The notes: generated by a model not told the origin, from the sequence alone. Numbered from the stretch's first letter, positions 1 to 6,535 are shown. The stretch: 8,404 bases of DNA from an uncultured Pseudomonadota bacterium (GCA_937967875.1 CALBTQ010000159.1:1-8404), one strand, 5' to 3'. Translations and numbers: made by a program.

Positions 1-1329
1 CGCAATCACCGCGCGGGGCAGCGGTTGGTTTTGGTCGTGCGCTTCGATCTGGAACAGCAACAGGCTCAGGGCGAAATAGGATTTGCGCTGCAGCGATTTG
101 GGCAGATTCGGTCCCCGCGCCAGGGCCTGCGCGATCGCCTGCCGCCCGAGGATGATCAACGCGGCCGCTTCGGCATCCGCCTTGCCGATGCCGATCTGGC
201 GGAGAATCGGTTTGACGTAATTGCGCGTGGTTTGCTGCAGCCAACTGTGGCGCATGCGCGGATTGGGCGCCTGGTTTTCGAAATCCTGCCGGGCGACCAG
301 CGGCGCGACGAAGGCGGCGAGCACCACCGGCAGCGCGACCTGCTTTTTCTGGTTGATCGCCCGGTCGAGCGCGGCGAGGTTGGCCAGCAGGATTTTGCGT
401 CCGGTCGAGGGCGAGCCGTCGGCGGCCGGGGCGCCGAGCTCGGTCATTTCGGGTAGGATGTGACCGAGCAGGCCGGTGTCGAACATCAACTCGATGCTGC
501 GCGCGGAGCGGCCTTCGGTCAACTCGCGCAGGAACTCGTCGCGCAGACGCGAGGGATTGGTCTTGGTGATTTCCCCGGCGAGTTCGTGAATGGCGGCCAT
601 GGTCCGTTTTTCGATGGCAAAGCCCGTGCTTGCGGCATGTCGCACGACGCGGAACATGCGCGCCGGATCTTCCTTGATGCGCATCGGCGGCTCGCCGATG
701 ATGCGAATCGTCTTGGCGCGCAGGTCGTCGATGCCGCCGATGTAATCGTAGATGGCGAAGGTCTGCGGATCGTAAAACAGCCCGTTGATCGTCAGGTCGC
801 GGCGGAAGGCGTCCTCGGCCGGGGTGCCGTAGGTGTTTTCCTCGTGCGGACCGTCGTCGTCGCAGTCGGGATCGAAGGGCGCTTCCTTGCGGAAGGTGGA
901 CACTTCGATGATCTCGCCGCCGCGAAAGAATACGTGCACCAGGCGGAAGCGGCGGCCGATCAGACGCGAGTTGCCGAACAGCGAACGCACCTGCTCGGGG
1001 CGCGCGTCGGTAACGATGTCGAAATCCTTAGGCGTACGATTGAGGAGGATGTCGCGCACGCAGCCGCCGACCAGATAGGCGCGATGGCCGTGGCGGATCA
1101 GCCGGTGCATAACCTTGAGCGCGTTGGGCGAAACCCGTTTACGGCTGAGGGTGTGTTCGGCGCGGGGGATGGTTTTGGGCGCGGGCGGCGCCGGTTTGAT
1201 CTCGACCTTTTTGGCCGGTTTTGATTTTACGCTCGGAGCGGGGGCGGTCGGTTCGGCCGGGCTGATTTTCGTCGTTTTGGCCGGCTGCCGCGACAAGGCG
1301 CTACCGATTCGTCTAAAGAGCCGCAACAC
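1..1329 (-). CDS. pcnB: Poly(A) polymerase / CCA-adding family nucleotidyltransferase (C-terminus cut by window edge)
   Basis: Reading the minus strand gives 443 codons with no stop, running off the window start. The product is a class II nucleotidyltransferase that adds A (or CCA) to RNA 3' ends in the cytoplasm. Residues 1-65 are a Pro/Ala/Lys-rich extension. The head domain follows: LVGGCVRD (86-93) and the metal-binding D102-F-D104 pair, then RRDLTING (176-183), matching the family RRDFTxN motif. The neck has EDPARMFRVVRHAA (220-233), the family EDPxRxLRAxRFA motif. The spacing and wording around YGTPAEDAFRRD and DYIGGIDDLRA resemble bacterial PcnB more than CCA-adding enzymes, but sequence alone cannot settle substrate. 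The GTG at 1329 is chosen because GGGAG lies 10 nt upstream. An in-frame GTG at 1362 has no such site, and a TAG precedes it. E. coli PcnB is about 465 residues, so probably only a short C-terminal tail is missing. Confidence 0.88.
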   Translation of the reverse strand, partial: MLRLFRRIGSALSRQPAKTTKISPAEPTAPAPSVKSKPAKKVEIKPAPPAPKTIPRAEHTLSRKRVSPNALKVMHRLIRHGHRAYLVGGCVRDILLNRTPKDFDIVTDARPEQVRSLFGNSRLIGRRFRLVHVFFRGGEIIEVSTFRKEAPFDPDCDDDGPHEENTYGTPAEDAFRRDLTINGLFYDPQTFAIYDYIGGIDDLRAKTIRIIGEPPMRIKEDPARMFRVVRHAASTGFAIEKRTMAAIHELAGEITKTNPSRLRDEFLRELTEGRSARSIELMFDTGLLGHILPEMTELGAPAADGSPSTGRKILLANLAALDRAINQKKQVALPVVLAAFVAPLVARQDFENQAPNPRMRHSWLQQTTRNYVKPILRQIGIGKADAEAAALIILGRQAIAQALARGPNLPKSLQRKSYFALSLLLFQIEAHDQNQPLPRAVIA

Positions 1330-1375
1330 GGGTCGTCCACTCCCAATTTGAGCGCAATTCACACGCCGTGGGCGC

Positions 1376-1404
1376 TAGGTAACACGGTCGCTTCCATCCG
1401 TCAA
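1376..1404 (-). promoter_or_regulatory. Candidate sigma70-type promoter for pcnB
   Basis: On the minus strand TTGACG (1404-1399) matches the -35 consensus at 5 of 6 positions. A weak -10-like TACCTA (1381-1376) follows after 17 nt, about 46 nt before the GTG start. The -10 match is poor, so this is a guess. The rest of the 179-nt divergent gap shows no clear promoter for the hydrolase gene on the plus strand; TATGAA at 1468-1473 is the best -10-like word. Confidence 0.25.
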
Positions 1405-1508
1405 GCTGGCGGGGGAAAATCCGCGTGAAGACGGACCGCGCCCGTTTTCTTTTGGGCGGGGATGGTGTATGAATTCCGGTACAAAACAAATTCAGATGGG
1501 AGTATCCG

Positions 1509-2261
1509 ATGAAACGCCAAGGGGGGGGCTTGTCCGGCAAAGGATGGGTGGTTTTCGCGGTGCTCCTGGCGACCATCGTCGCGACGGCCTGGGCGGCCAC
1601 CGATCTGAAAATTAAGACCAACGACGGAATCACGATCGGCGCCACCTATGTCGATACCCGTCGGGCGAAAAGCAAAGGATTGATTTTACTGCATATGATG
1701 CGACGGCAACGGCAGGATTACACGGCGTTCGCCGAAGCGGCGCGGCAGAAGGGATATTGTTCGTTGGCCATCGATCTGCGCGGGCACGGTCAATCGTTGA
1801 CCGGCGCCAACGGCGTCAAACTGAACCTCGACCGGTTCAGCAGCGACGATTTTGCCGCGATGCTCAACGACGTGGACGCGGCCTATCGCTATCTGGTGGA
1901 ACAAAAGAACGTCGATCCGCAGCGCGTGGGGATCGTCGGGGCGTCGATCGGCGCGAACCTGGCGGTGAATTACGCGTGGCGGCGCCAAAAGCGGATCAAG
2001 GCCGTGGCGCTGTTATCGCCCGGGTTGAATTATCGCGGGGTGACGACCGAAGATCCGGTAACGGAGTATCCGGGACCGATGCTGTTTTACGCGGCCAAAA
2101 CCGACGAGTATGCGTACGATTCGGTGCAGAAGCTCATCAAGCAGGCCGGCGCGCGGGGCGCGGCGAAATTGTACGACGGCGGCGGGCACGGTACGGCGCT
2201 GTTCGACTTGCACAAAGAGATGATCGGCGACATCATCGCCTGGTTTGACGGCAAACTGTAA
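1509..2261 (+). CDS. Secreted alpha/beta hydrolase (dienelactone hydrolase-like)
   Basis: This is a 250-residue protein with a Sec-type signal peptide: a basic N-terminus, a hydrophobic stretch at about 13-28, and a likely AxA cleavage near A29. It is therefore probably periplasmic or exported. The remainder is an alpha/beta hydrolase fold. LILLHM (58-63) forms the strand before the oxyanion loop, with H62 in place. DLRGHGQS (89-96) is the classic post-strand-4 turn. GASIG (144-148) is the nucleophile elbow with Ser146. D199 in AAKTDE and H227 in GGGHGTALF complete a Ser-Asp-His triad. All catalytic residues are present, so an active esterase, peptidase or related hydrolase is expected, but the substrate cannot be told. 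GGGAG six nt before the ATG supports the start. It is the first gene of the plus-strand cluster, and its stop is 16 nt from the nitrilase-family gene. Confidence 0.85.
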   Translation: MKRQGGGLSGKGWVVFAVLLATIVATAWAATDLKIKTNDGITIGATYVDTRRAKSKGLILLHMMRRQRQDYTAFAEAARQKGYCSLAIDLRGHGQSLTGANGVKLNLDRFSSDDFAAMLNDVDAAYRYLVEQKNVDPQRVGIVGASIGANLAVNYAWRRQKRIKAVALLSPGLNYRGVTTEDPVTEYPGPMLFYAAKTDEYAYDSVQKLIKQAGARGAAKLYDGGGHGTALFDLHKEMIGDIIAWFDGKL

Positions 2262-2277
2262 GGAGAGACGAGACACG

Positions 2278-3123
2278 ATGGGGCGGACTGTGAAAGTGGC
2301 CGGCGTTCAACTCGCCGCCCGGCCGGACGTGGAGCGGACGACGAAGCGCGCGCTGGAGATGCTCGATCTGGCGGCGGCGCGCGGGGCGCAAATCGCGGTG
2401 CTGCCCGAGTTGTGGGCGTATCCGTGGTTCGTGGGCAATCTGGAAAACGACGCGCGGCGCCTGGCGCAACCGGCGGACGGTCCGTTGATCGTCGCGATGC
2501 GCGAGAAGGCGGCGGCGCGACGGATGATGTTGATCGTCCCGTTTTTCGAAATCGACGACGAAACCGGGAACGCCTACAACAGCGCCGCGGTCATTAAAGA
2601 AGACGGCGAACCGGCCGGCGTGTATCGCAAGATGCACCTGCCGCAGATTCCGGGGTGGGAGGAGAAATCGTTTTTCACCCCCGGCGATAAAGGCTTTTGC
2701 CTGTTCGACAGCCCGGCCGGTCCGTTGGGCGTGCAACTGGGCTGGGATCTGATGTTCCCCGAGGGCCTGCGCTTACTGGCTTTGGGCGGCGCGAACCTGG
2801 TTGTCGCGCCGATGGCGGTCACCGCCGCCAACGACGATCTGTGGGAGCGCGCGGTGCTGACCGGCGCTTTCGCCAACGGCCTGTGGGTCTGCCGCGTGGG
2901 TCGGGCGGGCACGGAGAACGGCACGACCTTCGCCGGGCGCAGCCTGTGCGCGACGCCGACCGGCGATCTGCTCGACGAGCCGATGAGCGACGCCGAGGGC
3001 GTGTGCCTCTGGGAGATCGATCCGCGCGCGACGCCGTTGGTGCGGCGCAATTGGCCGTTCCTTCGCGATCGCCGCCCCGAGGAATACGGGGCGTTGAGCG
3101 AGCCGAAAAAGGACGAAGCATGA
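2278..3123 (+). CDS. Nitrilase-superfamily protein with catalytic Cys replaced by Gly (likely pseudoenzyme)
   Basis: This 281-residue protein aligns by motif with carbon-nitrogen hydrolases, most like N-carbamoylputrescine amidase. Catalytic Glu44 (LPELW), the second Glu at 128/129 (GWEEKSFFTPGD) and Lys118 (YRKMHLP) are all present. The nucleophile motif, normally (I/V)C(W/Y)DxxFPE, reads LGWDLMFPE: residue 155 is Gly (GGC, 2740-2742) where Cys is required for the thioester intermediate. Everything else in the fold looks intact (GGANLVVAP 170-178, GRSLCATPTGD 220-230). The protein is therefore probably inactive as an amidase, or has another role such as binding or regulation. A TGC-to-GGC sequencing error or recent mutation is the alternative. 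I prefer the ATG at 2278, where the homologous region begins, over 2245, which lies inside the upstream gene. AGGAG is 12 nt upstream. The TGA overlaps the next ATG. Confidence 0.85.
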   Translation: MGRTVKVAGVQLAARPDVERTTKRALEMLDLAAARGAQIAVLPELWAYPWFVGNLENDARRLAQPADGPLIVAMREKAAARRMMLIVPFFEIDDETGNAYNSAAVIKEDGEPAGVYRKMHLPQIPGWEEKSFFTPGDKGFCLFDSPAGPLGVQLGWDLMFPEGLRLLALGGANLVVAPMAVTAANDDLWERAVLTGAFANGLWVCRVGRAGTENGTTFAGRSLCATPTGDLLDEPMSDAEGVCLWEIDPRATPLVRRNWPFLRDRRPEEYGALSEPKKDEA

Positions 3124-3311
3124 GCCGCGATGTGCAGATCACGTGCGCGGTGTGCGCCTGGCGCGGCGATTGCGCGAAGAAATTTCGCATGACCGACGCC
3201 AGGCATTGCCCCGATTTTTCGCGCGATATAACGTTGCCCAAACCGGTCGAGGAACCGCCGGCGGACCCGGCGGAGGAACGTCCGTCAGCCGATGAGGAAC
3301 AGACCGAATGA
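3120..3311 (+). CDS. Small four-cysteine protein, putative metal binding, function unknown
   Basis: This 63-residue protein starts with ATGA overlapping the nitrilase-family stop, with AAGGA six nt upstream. It ends in TGA overlapping the next ATG, so it is translationally coupled on both sides. That is strong evidence that it is a real gene. The N-terminal half carries C9-x2-C12-x5-C18-x11-C30, with HCPDFSRD around the last Cys, a pattern suited to Zn or an Fe-S cluster. The C-terminal 25 residues are Pro/Glu-rich and probably disordered. There is no signal peptide or membrane segment. I have an impression of similar short Cys proteins in deltaproteobacteria but cannot name a family. The function is unknown. 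Confidence 0.75.
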   Translation: MSRDVQITCAVCAWRGDCAKKFRMTDARHCPDFSRDITLPKPVEEPPADPAEERPSADEEQTE

Positions 3312-3958
3312 GAGACCTAAGCAAGATTCGGACGAAATACGAAGTCCGGCTGGACAATCGGCAAATCGCCTTTTTGCTCGCGGGCTCGCTGGTTGCGTTG
3401 GTCGTCGTGTTCAGCCTCGGCGTGCTGGTCGGTAAGGGCCTGGGGCAGTTGCCGGCCGAAACGCAACCGACACCGGTGGCGGCCGAGCCGACTCCCGCGC
3501 CGGGCGTCGAACCGCTGTCGCTGGCCTCGGCGTTCGGGGAGCCGACTGCGGACGAAATTCCGGAGGGCGTGCAGCTCGATCCGACGCCCGAGGTCATCGA
3601 ACCGGCCGAAGCCACGCCCGATCACACGCCGCTGCCCTCGGAGGCCGACACCGCGCCCGCGTTGGAGGAAACCCCGGCGGCGGTCGATTTCGGCGCGCTG
3701 CCCGGTCCGCCCAGCGGCAACGATTATTGGACGGTGCAGATCGGCTCGTACCCCACGCAGGCCGAAGCACAGGAACTGTACCAGCGGATGGTCGGCAAGG
3801 GGAATCGCTGCTTCGTCGAACAGACCGACCTAGGCGAACGCGGCACCTGGTACCGGGTGAGCGTCGGCCAATACGCCACCGAAGCGGGGGCCAAGGCGAT
3901 GGCAGCCGCGATGCGCGAACGCGAAAATCTGGACACCTGGGTCCGATACGTACAATAA
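3308..3958 (+). CDS. Membrane-anchored SPOR-domain protein
   Basis: This is a 216-residue bitopic protein. A short charged cytoplasmic N-terminus (1-19) is followed by one transmembrane helix (about 20-42, LLAGSLVALVVVFSLGVLVG). A Pro/Glu/Ala/Thr-rich periplasmic linker spans about 47-135. The C-terminal SPOR domain (about 139-216) starts YWTVQIGSYPT and includes the second half-repeat WYRVSVGQYATEAGA (181-195). SPOR domains bind glycan strands lacking stem peptides at the septum, so a role at the division site or in the cell envelope is likely. The architecture matches FtsN/DedD-type and many uncharacterised deltaproteobacterial proteins; no orthologue can be assigned. Its start overlaps the stop of the small Cys gene, with GAGG 10 nt upstream. 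Confidence 0.88.
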   Translation: MRDLSKIRTKYEVRLDNRQIAFLLAGSLVALVVVFSLGVLVGKGLGQLPAETQPTPVAAEPTPAPGVEPLSLASAFGEPTADEIPEGVQLDPTPEVIEPAEATPDHTPLPSEADTAPALEETPAAVDFGALPGPPSGNDYWTVQIGSYPTQAEAQELYQRMVGKGNRCFVEQTDLGERGTWYRVSVGQYATEAGAKAMAAAMRERENLDTWVRYVQ

Positions 3959-3971
3959 AGGTGTTGATGAC

Positions 3972-3977
3972 AAGGAG
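3972..3977 (+). promoter_or_regulatory. Shine-Dalgarno site that fixes the rmlA-type start at GTG 3985
   Basis: AAGGAG lies 7 nt before GTG 3985. The in-frame ATG at 3967, TTG at 3964 and GTG at 3961 have no comparable site upstream. The GTG start also places the protein directly at the conserved N-terminal strand of the family (MRKLKGLILSGGKGTRLRP). Confidence 0.8.
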
Positions 3978-3984
3978 TGAAGGC

Positions 3985-5058
3985 GTGCGCAAACTCAAAG
4001 GGTTGATCCTGAGCGGCGGGAAAGGGACGCGGTTGCGGCCGATCACGCACACCCAGGCCAAGCAGTTGGTGCCGGTGGCGAATCAGCCGGTGCTGTTTTA
4101 CGGCATCCGGGCGATTCGCGAGGCGGGCATCACCGACATCGGCATCGTGGTGGGCGATACGGCGGCGGAGATCAAGGCCGCGGTGGGCGACGGCTCGGCG
4201 TTCGGCGTGAACGTGAGTTACATCCACCAGAGCGCGCCGCTGGGACTGGCGCACGCGGTCCGCGAATCCAAGGACTTTCTGCAGGATAGCGCCTTCGTCA
4301 TGTACCTGGGCGACAACCTGATCACCCACGGCATCAAAGAGCTGGTCGACGATTTCCGCACCAGCGAGGCTGACGCGCAGATTCTGCTGGCGGCGGTGCC
4401 CAATCCGTCCAGCTTCGGCGTGGCCGAGCTCGACGGCGACGGGCGCGTGGTGCGGCTGGAGGAAAAGCCCGCCGAGCCGCGCAGCAACTTGGCGCTGGTC
4501 GGCGTGTACATGTTCGACCAGGCGATCTGGCGGGCGGTCGAGGCGATCAAGCCGTCGGCGCGCGGCGAGCTGGAAATCACCGACGCCATCCAGTGGCTGG
4601 TCGACCAGGGGCTGGAAGTGCGCAGTCACCTGGTCACCGGCTGGTGGAAAGATACGGGCAAGCTCGAGGACATGCTCGAGGCCAACCGTATGGTGCTCGA
4701 CGAGTTCAAGACCGACATTCGCGGCGAGGTGATCGACTCGGACGTCACCTTCAAGGTGGTGGTGGAAGAGGGCGCGCGCATCGTCAATTCCACCGTACGC
4801 GGTCCGGCGATCATCGGCAAGAACACGGTGATCGAAAACAGTTACATCGGACCGTTCACGGCCATTTATTTCGACGTGCACATCAAGAACTGCGAAATCG
4901 AACATTCGATCGTGCTCGAGCAGAGTTCGCTCAGCGACGTGCCCGGGTTGATCTGCGACAGCCTCATCGGCCAGAAAACGACCGTCGCGCCCAGCCGCAA
5001 CAAGCCGCGCGCGTTCCGCTTCATGCTCGGCGACCACAGCGAAGTGAGGATCTTCTAA
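3985..5058 (+). CDS. rmlA: Glucose-1-phosphate thymidylyltransferase, long form with beta-helix C-terminus
   Basis: This 357-residue protein is the usual length for the long RmlA type (about 355). In the family it makes dTDP-glucose from dTTP and glucose-1-phosphate, the first step to dTDP-rhamnose and other deoxysugars of the cell surface. The nucleotide-binding loop is SGGKGTRLRPIT (10-21). Other family motifs are KQLVPVANQPVLFY (26-39), YLGDN with metal-ligand D110 (107-111), LEEKP (158-162) and WWKDTG (220-225). From about 240 onward the sequence turns to hexapeptide-like left-handed beta-helix repeats (for example VRGPAIIGKNTVIENSYIG, 271-289). dTDP versus another nucleotide is inferred from the family. 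None of rmlB, rmlC or rmlD is in the window. The gene starts 26 nt after the SPOR gene and ends 3 nt before ruvX. Confidence 0.85.
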   Translation: MRKLKGLILSGGKGTRLRPITHTQAKQLVPVANQPVLFYGIRAIREAGITDIGIVVGDTAAEIKAAVGDGSAFGVNVSYIHQSAPLGLAHAVRESKDFLQDSAFVMYLGDNLITHGIKELVDDFRTSEADAQILLAAVPNPSSFGVAELDGDGRVVRLEEKPAEPRSNLALVGVYMFDQAIWRAVEAIKPSARGELEITDAIQWLVDQGLEVRSHLVTGWWKDTGKLEDMLEANRMVLDEFKTDIRGEVIDSDVTFKVVVEEGARIVNSTVRGPAIIGKNTVIENSYIGPFTAIYFDVHIKNCEIEHSIVLEQSSLSDVPGLICDSLIGQKTTVAPSRNKPRAFRFMLGDHSEVRIF

Positions 5059-5061
5059 CCG

Positions 5062-5484
5062 ATGCGCGCGTTGGGCATCGACGTGGGTACGGTGCGCGTC
5101 GGGTTGGCGTTGTCGGATCCGCTGGGTTACACCGCCCAGCCGCTGGAGGTGATCAAGCGCACCAATCCCGCGCGCGACCTGGAGGCGGTGCGGCGGATCG
5201 TCGAGGAAAAACAGGTCGACATTTTGGTCGTCGGCCTGCCGCTGAACATGAACGGCACCGAGGGCCCGGCGGCGGAAATGGCGCGGGCCTTCGCCGCGTT
5301 GCTCGCGCCGCTGGAATTGCCGGTCGAGTTCATCGACGAGCGCACTTCAAGTCTGATGGCCGACGCCGTGCTCGTGCAGGCCGACGTTTCGCGGGCCAAG
5401 CGCAAGCAGGTGCGCGATAAAATGGCGGCCGCCGTGCTGTTGCAAACCTGGCTCGACGGACGCCGACAGAGTCGCTTGACGTAA
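5062..5484 (+). CDS. ruvX: RuvX/YqgF RNase H-fold nuclease (putative pre-16S rRNA processing / Holliday junction resolvase)
   Basis: This 140-residue protein is typical in length for the YqgF family. It is a cytoplasmic RNase H-like nuclease, linked in E. coli to 5' maturation of 16S rRNA and originally proposed as a Holliday junction resolvase. The acidic residues are in place: D7 in GIDVGTVRVG (5-14), E93 in DERTSS (92-97) and D119 in RDKMAAAVLLQTWL (118-131). VVGLPLNMNGTEGP (56-69) is the family VVGLPxxxxGxxG motif. The ATG is 3 nt past the rmlA stop and has only a distant GAGG 12 nt upstream, so translation is probably coupled. It is the last gene of the plus-strand cluster. Confidence 0.92.
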   Translation: MRALGIDVGTVRVGLALSDPLGYTAQPLEVIKRTNPARDLEAVRRIVEEKQVDILVVGLPLNMNGTEGPAAEMARAFAALLAPLELPVEFIDERTSSLMADAVLVQADVSRAKRKQVRDKMAAAVLLQTWLDGRRQSRLT

Positions 5485-5523
5485 GCCGCCGAAAAGTTAA
5501 GCTGTTGCGCGTTCGAGATTAAT

Positions 5524-5545
5524 GAGCGGAAACCGTCGTCCGCTC
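5524..5545 (+). repeat. Inverted repeat, 7-bp perfect stem downstream of ruvX
   Basis: GAGCGGA (5524-5530) pairs with TCCGCTC (5539-5545) around an 8-nt loop, 39 nt after the ruvX stop. It could end the upstream operon transcript, but only CTTGTG follows, not a T-run, so an intrinsic terminator is unconvincing. Its right arm overlaps the left arm of the next repeat, so the two hairpins cannot form together. Confidence 0.5.
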
Positions 5546-5563
5546 TTGTGATTCGACGACGGT
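5532..5563 (+). repeat. Inverted repeat, 9-bp perfect arms in the parA-like leader (possible operator)
   Basis: ACCGTCGTC (5532-5540) and GACGACGGT (5555-5563) are perfect reverse complements separated by 14 nt. The arm centres are 23 bp apart, about two helical turns. As DNA this fits a dimeric repressor site flanking the proposed -35. As RNA it competes with the hairpin at 5524-5545. Function is inferred from position only. Confidence 0.5.
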
Positions 5564-5573
5564 ATGGTATTTT
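5546..5573 (+). promoter_or_regulatory. Candidate promoter for the parA-like gene
   Basis: TTGTGA (5546-5551) and TATTTT (5568-5573), each 4 of 6 to the sigma70 consensus, are 16 nt apart. The region around them (5564-5580) is AT-rich within a GC-rich window. The predicted transcript start near 5580 would leave a leader of about 100 nt. The right arm of the 9-bp inverted repeat sits in the spacer. This is a consensus match by eye only. Confidence 0.35.
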
Positions 5574-5681
5574 AACGAATCGAACCGAGCCTTCGCTCGA
5601 ATTATGCGGTGGGCAAACGGTTGCATCGAGGGCAAGAAACCAGCCACTTCGGCAAGATATAGCGTCAGTTAGGAGAGGTTC

Positions 5682-6506
5682 ATGGGCAAAGTGATCGCCA
5701 TCGCCAGTCAGAAAGGCGGCGTAGGTAAAACAACGACGACGGTCAATCTGGCCGCCAGTTTGGCCATGCTCAAGCAGCGCACGCTCGTGCTGGACCTGGA
5801 CGAGCAGAACGCCGTCGGCTTCGGCCTGGGCTTGAGCCGTCAGCAGATGGAACACGGCCTGTACGATGTGTTTCTCGGGCGCAAGAAACTCTCCGAGATC
5901 ATCCACTCGACGATGCTCCCCTATTTGAAGACGATTCCCTACGGCAAGGGCACCTTGACCGACGAGTTCGAGCGGTTTGTCCGGCAGAAGGGCAGCGCCC
6001 CGCTGCTGAAGAAATACGTCGACGCTCTGCAGAAAAGCTGCGATTTCATTTTGATCGACTGCCCCCCGGGCATGGGCGAGCTGACCATCTACGCGCTGTC
6101 GGCCGCCAACGCGGTGCTCGTGCCGATGCAGTGCGAGCCGCTGTCGCTCAAAACGCTGACGCAAATCCTCAAAATCATCCGCAAGGTTCGCCGGCAGATC
6201 AATCCGGATCTGGTGATCGAAGGCCTGTTGATGACCATGTACGACGAGAACTACCGCATCGCGCGCGAAGTCTGCCAGCAGGTGTGGGCTTCGTTCCCCG
6301 AGGAGGTGGTGTTCCGCAACGTCATCCCGCGCATGGAAGAGTTCTCCAGTGCGTTCGCCGTGGGCCGGCCGATCATTACGCAGGACCCGGAAGCCGAGGT
6401 CGCCAAAGCCTATCTGCACCTGGCGCACGAAGTGATCGCCAAGCGCAAAAAGGAATTGGAAGACCTGGCGGCCGGCGGCGGCGACGACGAAGCCCGGACG
6501 GCCTGA
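5682..6506 (+). CDS. ParA/Soj-family ATPase without an adjacent ParB
   Basis: This 274-residue protein is a deviant Walker A ATPase: KGGVGKTT (11-18) with both the signature Lys11 and Lys16. Walker A' is LVLDLDEQN (35-43), where most ParA proteins have DxDPQ(G)N; Glu stands at the Pro position. Walker B is FILIDCPPG (122-130). VIPRMEEFSSAFAVGRPI (214-231) replaces the ParA VIPRxxxLxEAPSxGxPI stretch. The tail (254-274) is charged and low complexity. These proteins dimerise on ATP, bind DNA non-specifically and position a cargo: chromosome origin, plasmid, microcompartment or chemotaxis cluster. No parB lies on either side, so the cargo is unknown and the zinc-ribbon protein downstream is a candidate partner (inference). 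The start is supported by AGGAG six nt upstream of the ATG. The gene is set off from the ruvX operon by a 197-nt structured leader. Confidence 0.88.
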   Translation: MGKVIAIASQKGGVGKTTTTVNLAASLAMLKQRTLVLDLDEQNAVGFGLGLSRQQMEHGLYDVFLGRKKLSEIIHSTMLPYLKTIPYGKGTLTDEFERFVRQKGSAPLLKKYVDALQKSCDFILIDCPPGMGELTIYALSAANAVLVPMQCEPLSLKTLTQILKIIRKVRRQINPDLVIEGLLMTMYDENYRIAREVCQQVWASFPEEVVFRNVIPRMEEFSSAFAVGRPIITQDPEAEVAKAYLHLAHEVIAKRKKELEDLAAGGGDDEARTA

Positions 6507-6516
6507 CGTCCCGGGC
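6492..6516 (+). terminator. Terminator-like hairpin spanning the parA-like stop codon
   Basis: GCCCGGACG (6492-6500) pairs with CGT-c-CCGGGC (6507-6516): nine base pairs with one bulged C, around a 6-nt loop that contains the TGA stop (6504-6506). GTTTATC follows, a short T-stretch only. It could reduce read-through into the zinc-ribbon gene. The weak T-run makes full termination uncertain. Confidence 0.35.
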
Positions 6517-6523
6517 GTTTATC

Positions 6524-6535
6524 AATCGATCGATT
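6524..6535. repeat. 12-bp perfect palindrome between parA-like and zinc-ribbon genes
   Basis: AATCGATCGATT is a perfect palindrome centred in an AT-richer patch (6517-6545) of the 98-nt gap before the zinc-ribbon gene. It could be a regulator binding site. It is not long enough to exclude chance. Confidence 0.3.

Noticed and set aside
25..1351. Plus-strand open frames (25-456, 460-1224, 1115-1351)
   Set aside because: They are antisense to the nucleotidyltransferase on the minus strand, which carries all the family motifs. Their translations look like GC-rich shadow sequence with no domain.
1438..1460. CGCCC / GGGCG hairpin with a T-rich loop in the divergent gap
   Set aside because: The T-run is in the loop, not after the stem, and no gene ends here, so it is not a terminator. 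The stem is only 5 bp.
2245..2277. Upstream start for the nitrilase-family gene
   Set aside because: It would lie within the hydrolase gene. The conserved N-terminal strand begins at the ATG at 2278, preceded by AGGAG.
3727..3984. Upstream extension of the RmlA-type protein
   Set aside because: It runs through the SPOR gene in another frame. The AAGGAG before GTG 3985 and the family N-terminus fix the start.
3724..5037. 437-codon minus-strand open frame
   Set aside because: It mirrors the SPOR and rmlA genes in reverse. The plus-strand frame has complete family motifs, while this one has none and begins and ends without gene-like signals.
5127..6428. 433-codon minus-strand open frame
   Set aside because: It crosses ruvX, the intergenic leader and the parA-like gene in antisense. 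Length alone is not evidence in GC-rich DNA, and no motif is visible.
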